Source: Bolinopsis microptera (lineage: Eukaryota > Ctenophora > Tentaculata > Lobata > Bolinopsidae). Taken from it: a DNA stretch of 64,000 nucleotides. Where the stretch lies: assembly GCF_026151205.1 (NCBI RefSeq), contig NC_087072.1, forward strand, positions 3,491,375 through 3,555,374. The letters are read 5' to 3'. How positions within the stretch are numbered: position 1 is the first letter of the stretch; every line of letters begins with the position of its first letter. The position numbers and the translations under genes were made by a program. Of the stretch, positions 55,101 through 64,000 are shown piece by piece. The notes beneath the pieces were generated by a model, which searched no databases, was not told the origin of the DNA, and saw nothing but the letters and a program-made list of their open reading frames with translations.

Positions 55101-56029
55101 CATCATCCAAACCTACAACCAAAATTGAAAACAGAATAGTTTATAATTGTTAATATCATTTTGAGGCACCTCAATTATCATCAATGAAAGCAATTTTATA
55201 TTTACGCTATCATTATTTATATATTGTTTATCAATTATGCTTATGACAGGAAAATAAGTCGTTAACATTTTTAGTTTTATCCACTTTTAAAAGTAAATAA
55301 AAGGGCTTTAAATGAATAATTGCTTACAATTATTCCAAATAAAAATACAATGCAAAAGATTTCAAAAATTAAAAAAGTTTTAAAAATTAAATTTCATGCC
55401 ATGCTTTTATTTTTCGTGTATTAGGCAAAATAAAAAGCATACAATTCAATTTAAACACATTTAACATTAACATTTTTATGTTTAACAACAATTAAGAATT
55501 AAGCGCGATTCATATGTTTTTTGAAAAAGCATACTCTTCTTATTATATATATTATATTAGCTTACTCCATGCTGTGGTGCATGCCTGCGATCCGCGAAAC
55601 TGGAAACAAGAATGAAATTTTGCAAGCGCCCAGAAAACCTTATTGGTGAGGGCCCAACTTCAAAAATAAAAGAGCTAGAGACTTCCGGTTTTTTGCAAAA
55701 TGGTCGCTATGTAAAAATAACGTTTCCCCCTCAGGGGAAATTTGAAACAACGTAGATTTTGAGCGTTATCTCAAAATTTTCAGAAAAGTCTCATTCTGGG
55801 CCAAACAAAAGTTTGCCACTTTAACTTCGCGGATTCTTGTCGTCTGATTGGCTGAATTGTGTCACGTGCTGGCTGCTTGAAAATTGGAATGTGCCACGTG
55901 TGCAAATCACTTAATGTCGTGCGCCAGCTTAAGCCATTTGTTTAAATTAAACCACCTCTAGCGAGCCCGCCAGCCAGTATTAAATGTTAAAGTTTTCTGG
56001 GCGTGCTTAATCACTGTTGAGATCAGACC

Positions 56030-56400
56030 AACTTGAATCGATGTATTTTTGGAGGCTGTGCATGACATTTGTACCACGTTGTGACACCCACGATACAGGG
56101 GGAGCCGCGCACTCGTGCGCGGCGGGTCATACAACGTATGACAAGCATGACATAGGGTTAAAATGCTCCCCTTGCGAGATATTGGCGAAAAACTGCTTCG
56201 ATCACTTGATATGACCGTATAATGTATAAAAAAATTGTCTAATTTCTCTTTAGGGTTCAGGGTTAGGGTTTCAGCATATGGTTTTGTTAAAGATTGGGTT
56301 AAGATTCGGATCAGATTAGAGGGCTAAGCTTTTGAATAGCCATTCACGGCCAGCTAAAGAACGTTTTTAAAACGTCATGTGACAGTCGAGTATAAAGTAG
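56030..56400. repeat. Dispersed repeat with TTAGGG-like stretch, copy B
   Basis: Second copy of the family at 54690-55100. The core at about 56090-56142 (ATACAGGGGGAGCCGCGCAC and onwards) is in reverse orientation relative to copy A. The TTAGGG run is shorter here. Confidence 0.7.
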
Positions 56401-57523
56401 ATAATCATCAACCGAAATTTCGCGCGGCGCGTCGAACATCGAATTAAGCGTTGACATCCTTCATGCTCCAAATCATGCACAACACACAAGTGCTTGCCGC
56501 GCACAAGTGCGCAGCCATTTCGAAATCAAAAATGAGGATCACGACGTGAAAGAATACTTTTCAATTTGTTTGACGGGTCATACATGATATATTGGATATA
56601 CAGCTTCAAATTTTAAAAATAGTGGCCTTTTTCTATTAATAGGCGGTGCACGATAAAAATAAACTTGCTCGGATTTTCAAAATTTTTGTACCATCGTTTT
56701 CTAGAGACTGTGAGAATTTTCACAGTACCAAATTTATTATACCTTTTTGGAATGATCAGTGAGTTTCGCCTAGGTGCCATATTTGATGGTGCGCGGCTTT
56801 TGGAGCAAAATTAGGTGTAAAAGTCGCGTAATTTGACGAAATTCGTTGATTTTTGTCGTATTATTCTGTCATATCTTCGGTTCCTGAACATGAATCATGC
56901 TGAAAATTTGTCAGAACCTTCCAATCATACTTAACTACCGAACCTAATTTAGTTGGGAGAGATTGGCCTTGATTAAGAGGTCTAAAAATGACAAAATAGG
57001 TATAAATTCGTTGATAACTCAAATTCTGACCATTGAAATTGCTCAAACTAAATTAGGTTCAGTAGAATATAAGTGTTTACGTACGCTGACCAAATTTCAA
57101 CAAAATTGTTATATGGGAAGTATTATAACTTTTCGATTGTTTCCAAAATAATGTGCTGGCCGAAATAAGAGCTAAAAAACCATTCAATGGTCAGCGCGCG
57201 CGTCTTATTGTCGATGGCGCACTGCCTACTATTAATTGGTATAGAGTTGGAAGTAGCGCTATTATATATTATTAGCCGGTACTGGCTCAATAAAATGGGA
57301 CCTCCAGATCGACAGTAAAATTAAAAACGCTGGAAGAGCTGCATATAAATATATAAATAATAACATCCACTAATACTATTTAATATTAGCCCCTCAAATG
57401 TCAAACTTGCCAAGACACAAGACGCGCGCCGAGTTAGACTAGGAGTCGTCATTGTCAACTGCCAACTTGCTCTAACCAGAGCCCTCTCGCTTGCAGTAGC
57501 GCGCGAAACAAGCGCGTCACGCA

Positions 57524-58183
57524 GTTAGGGACTACGGCCTACGGGTGGAAGATGAATAATTGAAATTCCAACAGCATCTTGTTCCCTTCATTGTGCTAAT
57601 TCCGGGAAGCATTCTGTTTACGCTGTCATCATTCTGTAGAATGAGATATCGTTTATTTAAAATTGGGTAAATATAGGCCTGTCAATGATTGCAGCCCAAT
57701 TAAGAGCTGATCAATCGCAGCTCCTTGTGCCATATAAGGGATAACTGAGGTCACGTGACAGTCAGTCCTATCACGTGACCATGATTCGTTAATCCTCGAG
57801 CACGTGATGACATTCGTAACGTGTCGTATGCCGACTAGGATATTTTGTGACGTCACCAAAGCTCAAGTTACTTGGTCAGGCCTTATATGGAGTAATACAG
57901 TGTTTCGTGTGTAATTGGACCCAATTAGAGGAGCTGAACGCTTATCCCTTATATGGCACAAGGAGCTGCAATTGATCAGCTCTTAATTGGGCTGCAATCA
58001 TTGACAGGCCTATAATTACCCAATTTTAAATGAACGATATCTCATTCTACAGAATGATGACAGCTTAAACAGAATGATTCCCGGAATCAGCACAATTAAT
58101 GAAGTAGAACAATTAATAAAGGGAACAAGATGCTGTTGGAATTTCAATTATTCATCTTCCACCCGTAGTACTAGTCCCTACAC
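57524..58183. mobile_element. Large palindrome (foldback element)
   Basis: The left arm at about 57524-57744 is the near-exact inverse of about 57941-58183. The loop of about 196 bp carries three CACGTG sites (57752, 57772, 57801). Outside the arms, a CCCTC-CTTGCAGT-GCGCGCG sequence stands on both sides in direct orientation (near 57480 and 58252). No supported coding sequence. Confidence 0.75.
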
Positions 58184-58419
58184 GCAGTACGCGTATACAC
58201 ATATATATATAACATGGCTATGTGAAACTGCCAACGGTTTGCTCTATCCAAAGCCCTCGCCCTTGCAGTGGCGCGCGGTTTTTAATTTTAATTACTGGTC
58301 GGCGATCAGCCTGTTATTCCGCGGAATATATTGGGACCTCAGGCTTTTGTTTCCACTTGAAAATATGGTATAAGGCAATATTTTAAATGCACTGTATGTA
58401 TTAGTTTTGGAGGACTTTG

Positions 58420-58640
58420 ACGGATGTTACTCGTCTAAATTTCTTCGAAGTAGCGCGCGCCGCTTTCTTCTCGAAATGTTATGGCACGTGCTACGAAGTA
58501 GCGCGCGCCGGGACAAATCATTAACAATGGTCAAGGAGGACTTCGCCGCTTCGACGCGCCGCGCAAACTAGAATTATTGCTTCGACTATCGTTGCTTTGC
58601 TTTGCAGAGCAACGATCAACGATGTCTTTGACATTAAATT
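58420..58640. repeat. GC-rich dispersed repeat, copy B
   Basis: Partner of 53840-54070. Here TCTAAATTTCTTCGAAGTAG is the inverse of its counterpart, while the CTTCGACGCGCCGC part is direct, so the pieces have been rearranged relative to each other. Confidence 0.6.
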
Positions 58641-60131
58641 AAAATGTTTTGAACTTAAAATATGCATGCTGAACGACTTTCGATGAGTCTTAATGCATGG
58701 TAAAAACAGTATAAAGGGAGTATAATAGTATAGGGGGTAAATAATATAATGAGTATAATGCATAATGGCGGCGGTCGTGCTTGCCAGCACTGTGATATGT
58801 AATTTAAAATTTGTTTCATTACAAAATTTGCTCATTTAGTGGTTGGTATCCTTTTTATTTTTCTTCATTATCTTTCCATCTCAGATCTCGGTTGGCTATA
58901 TCCGTTTTGCAATTCAAGCTGTCCCAGCAGCGCACAAGTTTCATTAATATAACGGGTGATACTAGTAAAATAGTTGTTTTAAATATTAGACCGTCGACGA
59001 GTCAGTAGTAAAACAAAATTTTTAGTAAAACAAAATTTTTATTTACCACAAAACAATCAATACATATTTAATATTATTATACATTTACAAATAAATCTAA
59101 ATTTAAATTCAGCTATATACACAATACACAGCCCGCCGCGCAGACAGCCACACATTGCTGAGAGATTCTCAGGTGCAGATGTAAGCGCCGCGCGCGCGAG
59201 GTTTGTTATCTTACAATTACATGTCACGATATATTATTAATTATCAGAGAATTTTAGAAGCAAAATAATAATTGCATATTGGGAAAATTTCGGTCGTTAA
59301 CGCAGTATAGGGCGTGGACACTGCAATGCTAATAACGGAAAATTTTGAGGCACGAGTTTCATTCAGCTACCCAATTTATATCTGACATGTATTTGTATTA
59401 AATTCAGATAAATGTTAGTAACAATCGACGCCAACATTGTGCAACTGTAAACTGCAAAATGTTAACGTCGATTATCACTAAATCACATCTCGCAAGTTAC
59501 TAATTCTTTGCACTATATATGTTACGTCACTATAGCATATGTCATTCATATTGTACGTTATTGGTTATATAAGATAAAAATAAACATTTTATAATTGTTT
59601 CAATGTTCAACACTGCTAAAAAACAAATACCTACTTGCCCATCGATTAAGCAGTCGCCAAAACAAGGCTCAAAGTTAATTTACCTTCACACCTCGTTTTG
59701 GAGACTGAAGGATGTCAATAAATAAATAATGGATAACATTAATACTGAATATGATGGATAATCAGTAATATCAATAAAATCCACAATCACTAATCATGTT
59801 TTCGATGGGCAAGCACTCGCAACTGGATGCTGAAACAAACGGCGCAAGTCTTGCACCGTTCATGCAGCATACGTCGCGAGATATCATGAGCTCCGCTAAC
59901 TTTGCGATTCTAACGGATGAATTAGGCTACCCCGACAGAAACACAGGTAACAGGGGGTTGTGGAAGGACACGAACACTGTTCGTTAACTCGTACCCCGGG
60001 TACCCCCTATATAGATCTATGTCCCGCCGGAGACAGCCCACCACCAGTCATATCGAAAGCAGCTTTTAATTCTGCATTATAAATATCGCGTCGTCATAAT
60101 AAATAATATACATTACCACTACACACTTGTC
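58641..60131. other. Intergenic AT-rich DNA
   Basis: I see no gene here. It contains GC-rich hairpins near 59180-59210 and a short open frame at 59796-59987 that I do not support. Confidence 0.4.
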
Positions 60132-61399
60132 ACTACACACTTTTATGCACAGTACAACTAAAATATTAACAATAGACAGAAGAGTTTTACATCGGCTCAG
60201 CACCGCAAGGACGTTGGCTATACACGTGGTTCATAAATTAGTTTGATTTGGGTACGGTTCGACCGGGAAAGTGGTCGGGGTTAGTTCTCATAATGAGTGA
60301 TCACTGTCGTCAGATATATTAGAGCGGGAACTCCCCCAGGTTCCGGACGAAACGCGCACAGTATTTAGAGTATCAGCGCGCAATGCTGTGCGCGCTCCCA
60401 TATTGTTTTATCATTCGGCGATCGCGTTCAACGTGACTGGTTAGGAAGTGCTATGTTGTTTACCTAATTCCAAGCATGGTATCCATAGATAAGATTATCA
60501 GTCAGTAAGTGGGAATAACAGGCAAGTATCACTTCTCACTCAGAATTCAGTGAAATTTTTCAAGTCACCTCGGCGCGCGTCTTGGTAGGTTATATAATAA
60601 GTCTTATCGTATTAGGTATTTTGATTGAAATAAATTTTCGTGCACATACAGAATGAATGGTTAATAATTTAATATATATGTAGACCAAGGTCTGTGCACG
60701 GGATGCTTCCTGGAAGAATCCAGTTCTTTTAGCGGGGCACCCTACCTAAAGCCAAATTGAGATATAATAATCATATTCCTAGAGAAATAATCAGAAATCG
60801 AATACCAATCAAATAATATGATATATAGGAGTAGTAACCATATTTACTATGCAAAATGCCCCAACCACATAGTGTAAATTGATATAGAATTCAAATTCCA
60901 TATCATCATTAAACCTCAATAGTCAATATAATAGCCCAAGCAAAATTAAATAACTTCTTATATACCTTACTGTCATACTACAAATTAATTAAACATTTGA
61001 AATCTGTTAACCAGAGAATAAATTTCTAAAAAAAAAAATTTGTTTTCCTAAACCTAATGCAAGTGAAATAATTTAGATGCAATAATGAATGCCTAATGTG
61101 AGTATCATCTGTCAATGTCCTTGTAAAAAAGTCTGTAAAAGAGATATGAGTAACTAATATAGAAGAAAAAACAGGAAGTTGTCGTCTGTTGAAAAATAAA
61201 TTAAATATCTAGAATATAAATTAGAATATAAAATAACATTCAGTCAATGTGTCGTCAATAAACTGTACAATTATCAAATGTTAAAACTGGGTGATACAGT
61301 CACCAAAAATAAATACTAAGTATAATAAGTAAATAAATTAAATGTGGTCTATAAAACTACCACTAGGTATAATAGGTCAATAAATTAAAAGTGGTTTAT

Positions 61400-62430
61400 A
61401 AAACTACCACTGTGCGAACCCTTCCTCCAGTTAAAACATGTCAGTCATGTGCAAAATCAATCAAAATGGTAAGGTGGTAAAAAAAGGGAAAATCCTTTCG
61501 ATACATCAATTATATATGCCTCAGATTTAAAAGAATTAGAAGATACTTAGTTATCGTCGACTATGATTGCAGTGTAAAATTTGTCATATGAATTGTCGAC
61601 GGTATAATTAGGGTCTGTTGTTATAGATGAGAGTAGCTGTTTCTTATACGAATCACTTAAGCTTTTAACATCGGGCAGATTTCGTAGATCTGTTGGAACA
61701 TTATTCCAACATTTTGCCCCCAAGTATTGAAAGTTTTTATGTGATGTTGATCTATTAACATATAGGTTGCAGCTTTCGCCGCTCCTACTACCTCCTGATA
61801 TGTAACTAAATTTGTTCATAAAGTTTGTAGGACAATTGTCATGGATGATTCTAAACATATAATTTGACAGATGGAGTTGTCGTCTAAGATGGAGTGGTAA
61901 CCATTTCATGTCTCTATAAACATTAAGGCTGCTCTCTGTTTGTGGAACGTTGAGAGCTATTTTGGCTACCTTTTTGTACAGAGTGTCAAGTTCAGCAAGT
62001 TTTGTCTTGCCAGCTCTACAATAGATCGTGTCTAAATAATCGAATTGTGGCAACATGAGTGCATTGGCAAACATTTTCCTATATTTAATGGGTAGCAGTG
62101 CTTTACTTCTATACATGGCACCAATTCTCTTCATGACCTTCTTAATAATATAATCTACATGGCTTTTGAAGTTTAATTTACTATCTAGAATGAGGCCAAG
62201 ATATTTTGTCTCTTTGCACTCCTTGATTGTGAAAGTTACCTCATTACATTCAATGGTTAATTCATCATGTTGATCAACAGAATCAAACAATAGGAATTCA
62301 GTCTTCGTTTCATTGAGTGATAATTTATTTACACTGAGCCATTTAAAGATTGTCATAAGTTCTATTTTCATGTTTATAAATGTGCTTCTGCAGGTTTGAT
62401 CAAAGAATAGTGCACCATCATCTAGCTGAA
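61400..62430 (-). mobile_element. LINE fragment: reverse-transcriptase C-terminal part
   Basis: The open frame 61547-62371 (274 aa), extendable upstream to about 62425, starts near the catalytic motif, which reads LDDGALFF in place of FADD. It continues with WLSVNKLSLNETKTEFLLF, KYLGLILDSKLNF and YCRAGKTKLAELDTLYKK, the thumb and connection of non-LTR retrotransposon RTs. It stops at 61547. A tandem 3' tail repeat lies near 61315-61412. It is 5' truncated. Confidence 0.85.
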
Positions 62431-62580
62431 TGTATTAAGAAAATGCTTTTCTAGAAACAGAATAACCGTGATTTATGATTGAAAGTATCCCGAGGGGGCT
62501 GCTAAAAGATTTTGAATATTGTAAGGGTACCTACAGAATCTTTGCAAGAACGTATTGTTAATGATGTCTATTTATGATGT

Positions 62581-63156
62581 ATGTTTTATGATCTATTTTT
62601 ATGTAAGGATAGAACGATCTATTTTTATGTAAGGATAGAACCAGCACTCCTGACAGTCCAACCAAGCTCATTCTCAAGGAAGACCAACACCCAGGATGAA
62701 GCCCGTCTTGATGTAGCAGCTGTCGGATTGTATGCACCTTTTGAAAGAACATTCTATGACATCAGGGTCACACATCCTAACTGTGACACAAATACATTTA
62801 AGCCACTAGATAAGATCTATAGAGATCATGAGAAAGAAAAGAAAGATTTGTATGAAGAGAGAGTACTTCAGTCGGAGAAGGGATCCTTTGTCCCTCTAGT
62901 CTTCACAACCTCCGGAGGTATGGGACCGCTCTGCACAGTGTTTGTAGATCGTGTCTCTGAGATGATAGCTGACCACAAAAAAGAAGCCAAGAGCCAAGTC
63001 AAAAATCATATCAGAACACGATTCAGATTCGATCTGTTAAGAAGTACACTCATTGCACTGAGGGGAATCAGAGGAAGGTCAACAGCCCAGCATCTTGAAC
63101 TGCAAGACGTATCCTTCAACCTCATTCCCCAGAAGACGAGCTTTGAGGTCTCCTAG
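62581..63156 (+). mobile_element. Retroelement-associated nuclease-like ORF
   Basis: A 191-aa frame with ARLDVAAVGLYAPF, FYDIRVTHPNC, YEERVLQSEKGSF, and HIRTRFRFDLLRSTLIALRG near the end. I associate this conserved block with ORFs beside reverse transcriptases in invertebrate genomes. The spaced D...D-x-R (LDV...DIRV) resembles a restriction-like PD-(D/E)xK core, but that is inference. The start is uncertain; the N-terminal 30 residues look like unrelated flank containing a 27-bp tandem duplication. Confidence 0.6.
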
Positions 63157-63204
63157 ATTTGTTTATGTAAATTTTGTAGATATTTTACTGTACTATTTTA
63201 TATT

Positions 63205-63575
63205 GTAAGCAACATGTCCTAGGGGTCTTTATCGATTTCTCAAAAGCCTTTGACACTCTAGACCACTGTAAACTAACTACAAAATTAAACAACTACGGCA
63301 TAAGAGGAAATGCTCTGAATCTTATCTCTAGTTATTTGTCTAATAGGAAACAATTTGTAAACGTTTTGGATACCAAATCTGATGAATTACCGGTCGAATT
63401 CGGGGTCCCTCAGGGTAGTGTATTAGGACCTCTACTTTTCCTACTGTACATCAATGACATATGCAATATAACTAAAAAGGGTAAATTTGTCTTATTTGCA
63501 GACGATACTAATATATTTGTCGATACTAATAAAATATGGCTGAGTGATATTTATTTGCCTGTTATTCCCACTTAA
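63205..63575 (+). mobile_element. LINE fragment: reverse-transcriptase core
   Basis: The plus-strand frame reads VFIDFSKAFDTLDHCKL, then GVPQGSVLGPLLFLLYIND and LFADDTNIFVDTN, the RT fingers/palm with the FADD catalytic motif. It is open from at least 63205 and ends in a stop at 63575, shortly after entering the inverted arm near 63537. It is cut just after the catalytic motif. Confidence 0.85.
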
Positions 63576-64000
63576 GCACTTACTGACTGACAAGCTTATC
63601 TATGATTACCATGCTTGAATTTAGGTAAACAACATACAACTCATTTCCAAGTTACGCTGAGCGCAACCGCCGAATGACACAGCAATATGGAAACGCGCGC
63701 GCATAGCATTGCGCGCCGATGCTGTGCGCGCGCGCGCGTTGTCGGCCGAAACTTGGGAAGTTCCCGCTCTAATATTCAGACGACAGTGATGACTCATTAA
63801 GAGCACTAATTTCGACCACTTTGCCGGTCGAACCATACCAAACCAAACTAATTGACCCACGTGTATAGCCAATGTCCTGGAGGTGCTGAGCCGATGTCAA
63901 ACTCTTCTGTAAACTCTTTTGTCTCTTGTAACTTGTTTATATTTTATATTCTAGTTATACTGTGTACTGTGTACAATAGTTATAGCGTATAGTGTGTAGT

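Larger units (their letters stand above)
60132..64000. mobile_element. Composite segment bounded by long inverted arms, enclosing retroelement pieces
   Basis: The arm at about 60132-60544 is the diverged inverse of about 63537-64000, including CGGCTCAGCACC, CGAACCGTACC and GCGGGAACT words. The interior holds LINE reverse-transcriptase fragments on both strands and a nuclease-like ORF. The right arm reaches the window edge, so the true end is unseen. The arms may be a foldback element that LINEs entered, or one element family in two orientations. Confidence 0.6.

Noticed and set aside
58074-58373. 99-aa frame across the right arm of the palindrome
   Set aside because: It spans repeat sequence and shows no protein-like conservation.
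1-64000. tRNA, rRNA, CRISPR arrays, bacterial operons
   Set aside because: I found no cloverleaf, rRNA-like stretch, spacer array or bacterial gene arrangement; the gene structures are those of an animal.

Overview
The window is animal (metazoan) nuclear DNA. Coding sequence is cut into many short GT-AG exons. The encoded domains are extracellular animal modules (F-type lectin, galectin, PAN/apple, kringle, bulb-type lectin), a rhodopsin-like receptor and a C2H2 zinc-finger protein. Intergenic DNA is AT-rich and full of foldback elements and LINE remains. The domain mix and LINE style would fit a cnidarian or another early-branching animal, but the sequence alone does not settle this.

Positions 1-38780, minus strand: one very large secreted lectin-like gene reading right to left. 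It starts with a signal peptide (38780-38657) and is still open at the left edge. I resolved about 77 exons totalling about 20.3 kb of coding sequence (at least about 6,750 residues). Every splice phase matches its neighbour except in three exons that each lack one base. The order from the N-terminus is PAN, four exons of an unrecognised Trp/Cys repeat with HTWxDNxxC cores, three 8-Cys modules (one with a His/Pro minisatellite), kringle, 8-Cys plus PAN, more W repeats, a second kringle, then 26 F-type lectin (FTP) domains. Two bulb-lectin units, four galectin-like domains and four more PAN domains are interleaved with the FTP domains. Its job is probably multivalent glycan recognition outside the cell (inference).

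Positions 4822-5807, plus strand: a rhodopsin-like receptor, broken by one missing base, lies antisense inside one intron of the lectin gene.

Positions 38781-41214 separate the lectin gene from a divergent plus-strand gene (41215-52192). That gene has seven coding exons for a 427-residue protein with five C2H2 fingers; its first coding exon supplies only 14 nt. Its introns hold clusters of CACGTG sites.

Positions 52193-64000 show no convincing host gene. They hold GC-rich palindromic repeats, a palindrome of about 660 bp with arms over 200 bp, two diverged copies of a repeat with an inverted core, and at the right edge a segment bounded by long inverted arms that encloses LINE reverse-transcriptase pieces in both orientations and a retroelement-type nuclease-like ORF.

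The most notable points are the size and order of the lectin array, the W repeat, a kringle module inside a TIR-bounded insertion, and four independent one-base deletions that look like assembly errors or early decay.
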